A stretch of DNA of 64,000 nucleotides from Treponema sp. GTDB taxonomy: Bacteria; Spirochaetota; Spirochaetia; Treponematales; Treponemataceae. The notes beneath the pieces were generated by a model. That model was not told where the DNA came from, searched no databases, and worked only from the letters and a program-made list of their open reading frames with translations. Within the stretch, counting starts at the first letter, position 1. The number at the start of each line of letters is the position of its first letter. The stretch covers positions 62,001 through 126,000 of the forward strand of contig JAFXWC010000071.1 of assembly GCA_017534445.1 (NCBI GenBank), given 5' to 3'. The translations under genes and the position numbers were made by a program. Positions 1-7,659 of this stretch are shown here, piece by piece.

Positions 1-2
1 CG

Positions 3-1706
3 GCTTTATGTTTTCCCTTGCAGGCAGACATAAGTGCAGTGGCTTTTCCCATTGCAATTTTAGCTGTTGTCCTTGTCTACATTGCGGGGGCATACATGCT
101 AATAAAAAAGAACTCAATAAAGCACATCACTTTTATAAGGAAGGTTTTTGAATACGAAACAGTCCTTACCCTGCTAAGCTTTATTTTTGCACGGGCAGGA
201 AAAACTGAGCATCCCTATGTCTTTGACCTGATCAGCATATTGCTTTGGATTGCAATAACGGTGGTCTCTGGAATAATAGTCTACTATTACCTTAACCCCA
301 AGCGCATCTTTACCTTTAACCCAAGCTGGGAAGAAGAAAGCAAGATGTATCCGCAAAAAAGCTACAAGGGCATAGCCTACCTTGCAGTCCAGATTGTTGA
401 ATGGGTGGATGCAATCGTTTACTGCCTCTTTGCAGTCTTTATACTCAACATCTTTATCTTCCAGCTTTACGTTATACCGTCGGAATCAATGGTACCAACC
501 TTCCTTATTAAGGACAGGGTATTTGTATTCAAAACAGTTGCAGGGCCAAGGTTCCCCCTTAGCAAAGTGGGTCTTCCCTACATCAACCGCTACAAAAGGG
601 GCAACGTAATAGTACTGCGCAACCCCCACTACAAAAGCGACCATTCTTCGGAAGTAAAGAAAATCATTTCTGACTATGTTTCCATGATTACGCTTAACCA
701 CGTGATTCTTGACCGCGATGAAAATGGCGAGCAGAAGGCAGACCCGCTGGTAAAGCGCATAGTTGGACTTCCCGGCGAACAGATTCTTATGCAGGACGGA
801 AAGTTCTACGTGCGTACAAAAGCCGACGGTCCAAACGGACAGTTTGCCCCTTGCCCCGATGATGAAAAGTGGGCAATGTGGGACTTGAATTCCCTTGGCT
901 CCGCAACAAAGAACAAGGTGCGTGACTTTCCGCTTTCAGCAGAAGACTGGACGGACGTACTCAATACGGAAAAAGAAAGAAGAGCACTTGACCTTGCAAA
1001 AGCGGCGGATGAATGCAAGCTTCTTGCGCTAAACTTTGAACGCTATGCAAGGGGCGGTGACGCAGAAGAAGCAGAATTGGAATCTATGTTTTCCCAGGAA
1101 GACTTGTTTGAATACAACTTCTTTAGCAACATCAGCATGAACGCAATAAAGCTTTTGCAGGAAAACGGCGGTGCCCAGTGGTTCGCAAGATTCATGACAG
1201 GCTGGACAAACTACAGTCAGTACCTTTCAAACGGACTTGTCGGCGGCGACCTATACTCAGATGCAAATTTCCGCTTGAACGTAATGATAAAACTTGAGTG
1301 CGGAAAAATAATCACAAGAATAGCAAATCTTGTTGCAGACGGAGTTTCCGCATCCGAATGGAGCAGCGACGAGGCAATCGCAAAATACATGGCCAACGCG
1401 CAAAAGCTAAACTCCTACCTTGCACGCCTTGACCAGCGCAACATGCCTGCCTTCCCCGCAAACACAAGCGACGGCAGCCCAAGCTACATACCGGAAAACT
1501 GCTACTTTATGATGGGAGACAACCGCTACAATTCTCTGGACATGCGCCACAGCTACGACTACAAGCTAATCCCCATCACCAAGTTTGACGAACTTTCCAT
1601 TACCTACTACAGCAACATGGAGCCGCAGTTCGTAAACCGGTCAAAAATACTAGGCCGCGCAAGCCTCCGCATCTGGCCGCTGAACAGGTTCGGGCTTATA
1701 AAGTAA
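3..1706 (+). CDS. lepB: Signal peptidase I with large insert (5' end uncertain)
   Basis: Membrane serine protease that removes signal peptides from exported proteins. Counting from the first in-window start codon (TTG at 18), there are hydrophobic segments near residues 8-28, 70-90 and 130-150. The catalytic serine lies in PSESM (Ser157) and the general-base lysine in VKRIVGLPGE (Lys246). A late GDNRYNSLDMRHS motif completes the family signature. The protein is about 562 residues, roughly twice a usual LepB, because some 220 mostly charged, probably helical residues are inserted between the Lys box and the GDNR box. The frame is open to the left edge and the TTG has no Shine-Dalgarno sequence, so the true start probably lies outside the window. 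Function is firm; the role of the insert is unknown. Confidence 0.88.
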   Translation, partial: ALCFPLQADISAVAFPIAILAVVLVYIAGAYMLIKKNSIKHITFIRKVFEYETVLTLLSFIFARAGKTEHPYVFDLISILLWIAITVVSGIIVYYYLNPKRIFTFNPSWEEESKMYPQKSYKGIAYLAVQIVEWVDAIVYCLFAVFILNIFIFQLYVIPSESMVPTFLIKDRVFVFKTVAGPRFPLSKVGLPYINRYKRGNVIVLRNPHYKSDHSSEVKKIISDYVSMITLNHVILDRDENGEQKADPLVKRIVGLPGEQILMQDGKFYVRTKADGPNGQFAPCPDDEKWAMWDLNSLGSATKNKVRDFPLSAEDWTDVLNTEKERRALDLAKAADECKLLALNFERYARGGDAEEAELESMFSQEDLFEYNFFSNISMNAIKLLQENGGAQWFARFMTGWTNYSQYLSNGLVGGDLYSDANFRLNVMIKLECGKIITRIANLVADGVSASEWSSDEAIAKYMANAQKLNSYLARLDQRNMPAFPANTSDGSPSYIPENCYFMMGDNRYNSLDMRHSYDYKLIPITKFDELSITYYSNMEPQFVNRSKILGRASLRIWPLNRFGLIK

Positions 1707-1782
1707 AAATATTTGATTTTATTCTTTTGGGCAGCAGTCTTTTGGTAAACTGTCCCTTCGGGAGCCAATCCTGCAAGGGGCT

Positions 1783-1902
1783 TTCCGGGGTTCCGCGGGT
1801 CCCTACCCGCTCCATTGCCATTGTGACCGCCGCCCCTTCGACACAGGCTCAGGGGACGTCTCTCACAATGGCAACTAACGCCCCTCCAATCCCTGCTGCT
1901 AG
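1783..1902. repeat. Modular intergenic hairpin repeat, copy 1
   Basis: The spacer between lepB and the feo operon holds one member of the dispersed repeat family. It shows GGGGTTCCG, a GCGGGTCCCTACCCGC hairpin, CTCCATTGCC, then an inverted pair (CCATTGTG / CACAATGG) enclosing a CCTTCGACACAGGCTCAGGG-like stretch, and finally CCCCTCCA. No convincing gene lies in 1707-1989; the short frames there are translations of the repeat. Confidence 0.6.
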
Positions 1903-1989
1903 GCCACCGCTAAAAAAAATCAGCTTACAGATTCAATTTATAGTTTAAACAGTTCAGTTAGTATCGTAACAAAAAATCGGCATTTAACC

Positions 1990-2205
1990 TTATTTTGCAC
2001 TTGCATTCTTTCCAGCATCTTTTTCTGCCACATCCTTTTGTGCGGCTTTCTTTTGGGCACACAATTTGCATGTGGGGCTGTTGGAACAACCGCAGCAAGA
2101 GGGGGCTGTTCCTGTTTTTTTTGCGGTGTAGAATTTTTTAAATAAATGGAGGACGACAAAAGCGCAGTATACAGCTATCAGTACAATTATAACAATGCTT
2201 ACCAT
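1990..2205 (-). CDS. FeoB-associated Cys-rich membrane protein
   Basis: A 71-residue protein with one N-terminal membrane helix (about residues 2-20), then a short cytoplasmic Cys-rich segment (SCCGCSNSPTCKLC) and a Lys/Ala-rich tail. This is the pattern of the small FeoB-associated Cys-rich proteins that lie directly downstream of feoB in many anaerobes; their exact role (FeoC-like helper or iron handling) is not settled. An AGGAGG ribosome site lies 5-6 bases before the ATG. The gene is 30 bp downstream of feoB on the same strand, so it is probably the last gene of the feo operon. A longer overlapping frame on the same strand has no such start signal and was discarded. Confidence 0.8.
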   Translation of the reverse strand: MVSIVIIVLIAVYCAFVVLHLFKKFYTAKKTGTAPSCCGCSNSPTCKLCAQKKAAQKDVAEKDAGKNASAK

Positions 2206-2235
2206 GTCGTCCTCCTTTTTTTACGAACAATCTAG

Positions 2236-4479
2236 TTATGCAGCAAATGAGCCTTTCTTATCTGCTTCAGCATAAGGGTTTTTGCGGAAAAGCGCAACAA
2301 GCAATACTGCCAAAAGCACAAAGGCTATTACTGTTCCCACACCGAACACTCCGTGTGCAAAGAGCATTCCCAGTTGGTAGAATATAAGCGTAACAATCCA
2401 CGCAAAGACATTCTGGAACAGTATTGCAAACCAGAACCACTTGCGGCTCTTAAGTTCATTTGCCATGGTTGCAATTGCGGCAAGACAAGGTGAATCCAGC
2501 ATGTTGAACAAGAGGAATGCAAAGGCTGCAATTGCAGTAGCAAACCATCCGCCAACTGCATCAGAAACAGCATTCTGTGCCTCTTCTTCTTCAAGTGCCG
2601 CCTCTGCTGTCTCGTCATCCACGTTTGCAAGTACGCCCATGGTTGTAACAATCGCCTCTTTTGCGGAGAAGCCAGATATAGAAGATGCCGCTGCTTTCCA
2701 TCCGTTTTCCGCATCACCAAATCCAAGCGGAATAGAGATGTAGCGCACACCGTTTCCAACTTTGGCAAGAACAGAATCCGCTGAATCTTCCACAAGGCCA
2801 AATCCGCCCTCGCTTGCTTCTACAGCATTTCCTTCTTCGTCAACATAAGCTTCTTGTGCAGGATTAAATCCGTAGCTTGAAAGGAACCACATTACAAGGC
2901 ATGCAAGGAAGAGAATTGTTCCCGCCTTCTTTATAAAGCTCCACAAGCGTTCCCATGTGTGAAGCAGAACGGTCTTTAGCTGGGGAATGTGGTACTGGGG
3001 AAGCTCCATAACAAAGGGGGCTGCAGGACCGTGGAAGTATTTTGTCTTTTTAAGAATGATTGCTGCAATCAAAACTGCGGCAACGCCAATCAGGTACATG
3101 GAAGGTCCAACCCAGGAGCCGTTTGTTCCCGTTACCTTGGAAGCGATTACTACGCCAAACATTGCTATTACAGGAAGCTTTGCTCCGCAGGGAATCCAAG
3201 TTGTAGTCATAATCGTCATGCGGCGGTCGTTTTCGTTTTCAATAGTGCGGCTTGCCATGATTCCAGGAATTCCACAGCCGGAAGAAATAAGGAGCGGAAT
3301 GAATGACTTACCCGAAAGCCCAAACTTGCGGAAGATTCTGTCCATTACGAATGCAATGCGGGTCATGTAGCCAACATCTTCAAGAATGGAAAGAAGCAGG
3401 AAGAGAATTGCCATCTGAGGAAGGAAGCCAAAGACAGCGCCAAGTCCGCCAAGAATTCCGTTTACAACGCAGTCGGTAAGGATTTCGTTTGCACCAGCAT
3501 TGTTCATCAACTCTTCCACCCAGCCCTGGATTCCGCCTGCAACAGTGTCGTTTGCCCAGTCTGTTCCCATAGTACCAATCGTTGTTACGGAAACCCAGTA
3601 GACGAACCACATTACGAGTGCAAAAATGGGGAGGCCAAGCCAGCGGTTTGTTACGATTCTGTCTATCTTGTCGGAAGTGGTAAGCTTTTCGCCTTTCTTG
3701 GTAACAATACCCTTTAGCAAATTTGTTATGTAGTTATAGCGTTCGTTGGTTATGATAGATTCAATGTCATCACCAAGCTTTGACTCAAGTTCCTTTGTTA
3801 AAGATTCAGCCTTGGAAGCTTCGGCAGCAGAAAGCAAAACTTTTTCAAGAACCTTTTGGTCGCGCTCCAAAACTTTTATTGCAGTCCATCTTTTAAGTCC
3901 GTCCTTTACGTTTGAAGGAAGGAGCTTTTCCACCTTGGCAATTGCCTCTTCCACATCAGCAGAAAAAGTTGCCTGGGGAACCTTTGCCCCGGAAGATGCG
4001 GCTTCTTCTGCAGCAAGTGCAACTTCTTTTACACCCTTTCCGTGAAGGGCTACCGTTTCCACAACCTTGCAGCCAAGGCGTTCGGAAAGCTTTGCAGTGT
4101 CTATAGTGCCGCCGCTCTTTTTTAAAGAGTCCACCATGTTTAGTGCAATGACGACAGGCTTTCCAAGTTCAAGAATCTGGGTGGTAAGGTAGAGGTTTCG
4201 CTCAAGGTTTGTTGAATCCACAATGTTGATTACGGAAGAAGGCTCTTCGCTGCAAAGATAGTCACGGGAGACAACCTCTTCGTTGGTATAGGGAGAAAGC
4301 GAATAGACACCGGGCAAGTCGGTAACAACAAGTTCTTTTGCCCCCTTAACCTTTCCCTCTTTTTTTTCTACAGTTACTCCCGGCCAGTTACCTACATACT
4401 GGGTTGCACCTGTAAGGGAGTTGAACATAGTCGTTTTTCCGCAGTTTGGGTTTCCCGCCAAAGCTATTTTAGTTGCCAT
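2236..4479 (-). CDS. feoB: Ferrous iron transport protein B
   Basis: Inner-membrane ferrous iron importer with a cytoplasmic G-protein domain. The G1 motif is GNPNCGKT (residues 9-16), G3 is DLPG (54-57) and G4 is NMVD (114-117). A helical GDI-type spacer follows to about residue 270, then the polytopic permease. Both conserved Gate cysteine motifs are present (SGCGIPGIMASRTIE and WIPCGAKLPV). At 747 residues it is full length. The ATG directly abuts the stop of the upstream feoA, implying translational coupling. The operon order is feoA-feoA-feoB-Cys-rich protein on the minus strand. An insert between late membrane helices (roughly residues 545-640) contains acidic stretches and is less conserved than the rest. 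Confidence 0.97.
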   Translation of the reverse strand: MATKIALAGNPNCGKTTMFNSLTGATQYVGNWPGVTVEKKEGKVKGAKELVVTDLPGVYSLSPYTNEEVVSRDYLCSEEPSSVINIVDSTNLERNLYLTTQILELGKPVVIALNMVDSLKKSGGTIDTAKLSERLGCKVVETVALHGKGVKEVALAAEEAASSGAKVPQATFSADVEEAIAKVEKLLPSNVKDGLKRWTAIKVLERDQKVLEKVLLSAAEASKAESLTKELESKLGDDIESIITNERYNYITNLLKGIVTKKGEKLTTSDKIDRIVTNRWLGLPIFALVMWFVYWVSVTTIGTMGTDWANDTVAGGIQGWVEELMNNAGANEILTDCVVNGILGGLGAVFGFLPQMAILFLLLSILEDVGYMTRIAFVMDRIFRKFGLSGKSFIPLLISSGCGIPGIMASRTIENENDRRMTIMTTTWIPCGAKLPVIAMFGVVIASKVTGTNGSWVGPSMYLIGVAAVLIAAIILKKTKYFHGPAAPFVMELPQYHIPQLKTVLLHTWERLWSFIKKAGTILFLACLVMWFLSSYGFNPAQEAYVDEEGNAVEASEGGFGLVEDSADSVLAKVGNGVRYISIPLGFGDAENGWKAAASSISGFSAKEAIVTTMGVLANVDDETAEAALEEEEAQNAVSDAVGGWFATAIAAFAFLLFNMLDSPCLAAIATMANELKSRKWFWFAILFQNVFAWIVTLIFYQLGMLFAHGVFGVGTVIAFVLLAVLLVALFRKNPYAEADKKGSFAA

Positions 4480-4701
4480 TTATTCCACCTCTATATTTTC
4501 CGCATCATCCTTGCGGACAGAAAGTTCATATCCCCTGATTGTAACTTCAACAGGATCACCAAGTGGAGCCACCTTGCGCACGTAAACAGAGCATCCTTTT
4601 GTAAAGCCCATGTCCATAAGGCGGCGTTTTAAAGCCCCCTCGCCATTCAGCCGGACTACAGTTACGGTAGAGCCGACCTTTGCATCTTTTAAAGTATTCA
4701 T
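4480..4701 (-). CDS. feoA: FeoA domain protein (second feoA)
   Basis: A 73-residue SH3-like FeoA protein, a cytoplasmic partner of FeoB. The core LKRRLMDMGFTKGCSVYVRK and PVEVTIRGYELSVRKDDAENI is typical. The frame extends upstream to 4845, but that part has no similarity to FeoA. The start at 4701 is chosen because AGGAG lies 8 bases before this ATG and the protein then begins MNTLKDAKVG as in the family. An in-frame ATG two codons earlier is too close to the ribosome site. The stop abuts the feoB start. Confidence 0.9.
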   Translation of the reverse strand: MNTLKDAKVGSTVTVVRLNGEGALKRRLMDMGFTKGCSVYVRKVAPLGDPVEVTIRGYELSVRKDDAENIEVE

Positions 4702-4804
4702 TATCATTCTCCTGTCCCTTTGCCAATCACTTTCAAAAAGCTGCAAAGAAACTCTATTCCATGAGAAAATGCACACAAAGTGCGGTAAAAATGTAAGCGA
4801 AAAA

Positions 4805-5014
4805 TTATACGATAATCTTTGAGGCCATGGACTTGTCCAGTGCAAGACGCGAGTCCTTAACCTTTACGATGAGACCTGTACTGACTTTGGAAATTACAGT
4901 AACGGAAGAGCCCACGTTGAATCCAAGCTCATTAAGATGCTGTTTTACAGCAGAATCGCCACCAATTTTCTTAATCTGGACTTCACGTCCTGCATCAGTA
5001 AATAACAAGGGCAT
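4805..5014 (-). CDS. feoA: FeoA domain protein (first feoA)
   Basis: A 69-residue FeoA-type SH3-like protein (IGGDSAVKQHLNELGFNVGS ... LIVKVKDSRLALDKSMASKI) that begins the feo operon. The start at 5014 is set by AAGGAG seven bases upstream. The longer frame to 5098 reads through the promoter and leader and is not real. Two separate FeoA proteins ahead of FeoB are common in anaerobes; whether they pair or act in sequence is not known. Transcription probably starts just downstream of the -10 box at 5128-5133. Confidence 0.9.
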   Translation of the reverse strand: MPLLFTDAGREVQIKKIGGDSAVKQHLNELGFNVGSSVTVISKVSTGLIVKVKDSRLALDKSMASKIIV

Positions 5015-5115
5015 AATGTTTCTCCTTACATGAAACAATTGCAAAAGCCATCCTGCCCGGCACGCCACTGCCCTTTTTGGGAGAATAAGATTTTGCAAAC
5101 CATTATTACAATTTG

Positions 5116-5156
5116 CTAACCATGATTAATATAATATAACTTTTATTAGTTGTCAA
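5116..5156 (-). promoter_or_regulatory. feo promoter with overlapping dyad operator
   Basis: Read on the minus strand: TTGACA (5156-5151), a 17-bp spacer, TATATT (5133-5128), then the imperfect dyad TTAATCATGGTTAG (5129-5116) over the expected start point. The dyad resembles the TTAGCATANNCTAA boxes near the other iron genes but is the weakest of the set. It fits repression by a metal-loaded dimeric regulator; this is inference. Confidence 0.6.
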
Positions 5157-5175
5157 TAAGCGTTTTTAGATAAGA

Positions 5176-5853
5176 TTAACTTACAGGCAAAAGATTTCCG
5201 CCGTCCATACGGTAAATACTGTCAGCATAGTTTCTGGCCTCGCTTTCGTGAGTCACAAGAAGCACAGCTGCCCCTCGGTCGGCAGCAGAACGCAGCAGGG
5301 AAAGGACGTACTTGGTGTTTTCATCGTCAAGGTCATCGGTGGGCTCATCTGCAAAAATTATGCCAGGTTCAAGCAGCAAGGCCCGGGCAACCGCCATCCT
5401 CCGCATCTCCCCGCCGGAAAGCTCATTCAGCCTTGCATGGGCCAAGTGGCGTATTCCAACCATATCCAAAAGATTAAGCGCACGCTCCTCGTAGTCATCA
5501 CCATCCGCATAAAGAGTTGCGGGAAGCTTAACGTTCTCCAAAACGTTCAGTGCAAAGAGGCCTGTCTGTCCCTGGGGAATTACGCCAAAATTCTTATTCC
5601 TAAGCAGGGAAAGTTCCCTGTCGCCCATTGCATACAAGTCTTTTTCATCCAGCAAAACTTTTCCGCTGTCAGGAAGCAACAGCCCCGAAGCCATGTAAAG
5701 CAGGGTACTTTTTCCGCTTCCAGAGCGGCCTATTATTTCTGTAACCCTGCCGCTTTGAATTTGAAGGTCGCAGCTTCTTACTGCCTCAAAATGACTGGAT
5801 TCCCTTGTGGGCCTATAATATTTTTTTGAAATGCCCATCAGATTCAAAAGCAT
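5176..5853 (-). CDS. ABC transporter ATP-binding protein (MacB/LolD type)
   Basis: A 225-residue ATPase with Walker A GRSGSGKST (42-50), the signature LSGGEMRRMAVARAL, Walker B IIFADEPTDDLD and a late His switch (VTHES). It belongs to the MacB/LolD/FtsE-like group that works with FtsX-type permeases, here the one encoded immediately upstream (its start abuts the permease stop). Last gene of a three-gene minus-strand unit (DUF4418 protein, permease, ATPase). Location beside feo and FTR1, and the metal-type operator upstream of the unit, suggest a role in iron or metal homeostasis; the substrate is unknown. Confidence 0.9.
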   Translation of the reverse strand: MLLNLMGISKKYYRPTRESSHFEAVRSCDLQIQSGRVTEIIGRSGSGKSTLLYMASGLLLPDSGKVLLDEKDLYAMGDRELSLLRNKNFGVIPQGQTGLFALNVLENVKLPATLYADGDDYEERALNLLDMVGIRHLAHARLNELSGGEMRRMAVARALLLEPGIIFADEPTDDLDDENTKYVLSLLRSAADRGAAVLLVTHESEARNYADSIYRMDGGNLLPVS

Positions 5854-7056
5854 TTAGTTTCCCTCCCTTAGGATAAGTCCCGTATCGATTTTGGAAATAG
5901 ATGCAGCCGTACCGCAAGATGCAAGCAAAGAAGCCGTCATTGAAAATACAAAAGAAAAAATGGCCAGCAAAGTCATTCCTGCCACGCCGGGCAAGAGGAA
6001 TGGAAGGTTCAGGCTTTCTTTTATGAGCGGATGAAAGGAAAGTGCAAAAAGCAATGCCAAGAAAATTCCAGAAATGCATCCTCCTGCGTTCACAAAAAAA
6101 GCTTCCCTCATCACAAGAGAGGAAACTTTTTTTCTGGAAGCCCCCATAACGCGAAGAACGGCAAACTCTTTTTTGCGCTCTCCGATTGTCATTGAAAAAA
6201 CAACAGCCATAACCACAAGGCAAAGAAGCCAAATTATCCCGACCATAACGCCCACAACTTTTGAAACACCCGCCAAACCGTCGGAGACACCGCTTGTCAT
6301 GCTCTTTGTGCGGACAGCCTTTACCTGCTTTACGTCATGCTCAATGCGCCGGCACAAGTCGTCCAAGTCCTGTCCTTCTTCAGCTTTTACCATGATGGAA
6401 GATATATAGCGCCCAGCCCCCTTTAGCATCTTTTCGTTTACCCCCTTTCGTATGGAGGCATCTATCAAATCCTGTATCGTATCAATACTTGTGTAAACAG
6501 CATTGTCCAATCCCGTTCCTGTTTCGCCAAGCTGGGCAACAACCTTGCAGGGCACGTCAAAAAATTTTAGAGTTCCCCCAACGGAAGAAAGAATCTTGCT
6601 TCCTATTATTACGTCTCCCTTTTCAAGCACACCGCCAAAATCTTTGGTAAGCCAAGGCTGTACGGTAAAATCACTAGCGGGGTCAAAACCTATAATCTGT
6701 AGACCAACCGAGCAGCAGCCAGAACTTAATGTTGCAAGGAAAACCTGGGCACTGGCCTTCTCCACTCCGTCAACGGAAAGAGTTTCTTCAAGGCGGCTTC
6801 TTGGCATATAAAAAGTGGTGCGGTTTCCATAAAGCAGAATCGATTCTAGTCCTTTCTTAACAAAAGCACCGGACGGCGTTACAATGATGTCGGCTCCAAG
6901 GCGGTATTCAAGGCTTCTTAGCCCCTTCCTTAGAGAAAGAAGAAGCAGGCTTCCTCCAAAAATTGAAAGAGAAAGCAAAAGGGCAAATAAAAAAAGAGCA
7001 GCACTCCTTCCTTTTTTACCAAGCAGGTTGGCAAAAGGCAATTGGGTAAATTTCAT
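5854..7056 (-). CDS. FtsX-like ABC permease
   Basis: A 400-residue MacB/FtsX-family permease with one N-terminal helix (about 18-42), a large extracytoplasmic domain and three C-terminal helices (about 263-290, 316-338, 350-378). These mechanotransmission-type permeases do not move a solute through a channel; they pull on a partner outside the membrane. The start codon overlaps the upstream stop by one base and its own stop abuts the ATPase start, so the three genes are translationally coupled. Together they resemble the ABC modules that accompany FTR1/P19 iron systems, giving this locus two such modules. Confidence 0.85.
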   Translation of the reverse strand: MKFTQLPFANLLGKKGRSAALFLFALLLSLSIFGGSLLLLSLRKGLRSLEYRLGADIIVTPSGAFVKKGLESILLYGNRTTFYMPRSRLEETLSVDGVEKASAQVFLATLSSGCCSVGLQIIGFDPASDFTVQPWLTKDFGGVLEKGDVIIGSKILSSVGGTLKFFDVPCKVVAQLGETGTGLDNAVYTSIDTIQDLIDASIRKGVNEKMLKGAGRYISSIMVKAEEGQDLDDLCRRIEHDVKQVKAVRTKSMTSGVSDGLAGVSKVVGVMVGIIWLLCLVVMAVVFSMTIGERKKEFAVLRVMGASRKKVSSLVMREAFFVNAGGCISGIFLALLFALSFHPLIKESLNLPFLLPGVAGMTLLAIFSFVFSMTASLLASCGTAASISKIDTGLILREGN

Positions 7057-7472
7057 CAGTTACTTTTCCTTGAATAAACTTTTCTAAAAAGCAGGGCAGA
7101 GTCCAAAAGGCAAAGCAGGCAGAGTAAAATTGCCACGGTAAAGACGGAAGGCTTCATAACCAAATGGCACCTCATGTTTGCCATTTTGCAAAGTGGAATT
7201 ATCCTTCCGGGAACAAAAAGCGCAGCCAGTGAATTTAAAAAAATTGCAACTCCAAGCCCCAGCTTAACCCCGTCCCTAAAAGAGACAAGCCTTGCAAGCG
7301 CAAGCAGAGAACAAATGGCTCCCTGCAGCAACACAACCCGTTCAGCCCAGTGGCACATCATCCAAGAACCATCTTCCTTTGGACCGCATGCAGAAAAAGC
7401 AAAGGCAGTACCAAGGCACAATATTAGGGAAGCAAGCAAAAGTGCAAAATCCATAGGCCTAACTTTTTTCAT
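7056..7472 (-). CDS. DUF4418 family membrane protein
   Basis: A 138-residue protein with four probable membrane helices. The conserved segment CGPKEDGSWMMCHWAE follows the first helix, and a second Cys pair with Met/His residues (PLCKMANMRCHLVMK) lies between helices three and four. This matches the DUF4418 family; the Cys, Met and His residues would suit metal binding outside or near the membrane, but the function is not established. GAGGAG lies upstream of the ATG. First gene of the permease/ATPase unit, and a 14-bp operator-like dyad lies 18-31 bp before its start. Confidence 0.8.
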   Translation of the reverse strand: MKKVRPMDFALLLASLILCLGTAFAFSACGPKEDGSWMMCHWAERVVLLQGAICSLLALARLVSFRDGVKLGLGVAIFLNSLAALFVPGRIIPLCKMANMRCHLVMKPSVFTVAILLCLLCLLDSALLFRKVYSRKSN

Positions 7473-7489
7473 ATAAACTCCTCAAAATA

Positions 7490-7503
7490 TTAGCATAGAC
7501 TAA
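7490..7503. promoter_or_regulatory. Metalloregulator-type dyad before the DUF4418 unit
   Basis: TTAGCATAGACTAA, almost identical to the two dyads on the divergent FTR1 promoter (7595-7624) and the one at 17060-17073. It lies just upstream of the ribosome site of the minus-strand unit, where a bound repressor would block transcription. TTAG/CTAA half-sites are typical of DtxR-family operators. Confidence 0.6.
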
Positions 7504-7582
7504 CTTTTTTTTAGGGGAGTTTACCTACTTTCTCGATTAGTGTCAACAAGCCCAAAAAAATAAAAAATTTTCAAAAAACCGC

Positions 7583-7624
7583 TTGAACAAATTGTTAGCA
7601 TAAGCTAATATTAGCATACACTAA
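7583..7624 (+). promoter_or_regulatory. FTR1 operon promoter with two tandem operators
   Basis: TTGAAC (7583-7588), 17 bp, TAATAT (7606-7611). Dyad 1, TTAGCATAAGCTAA (7595-7608), fills the space between -35 and -10. Dyad 2, TTAGCATACACTAA (7611-7624), starts at the last base of the -10 and covers the expected start site. The centres are 16 bp apart. The layout predicts tight repression when metal is plentiful. Confidence 0.68.
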
Positions 7625-7659
7625 CTCAAATTGCAAAAAAGTAATTACAGAGGTTTGTT

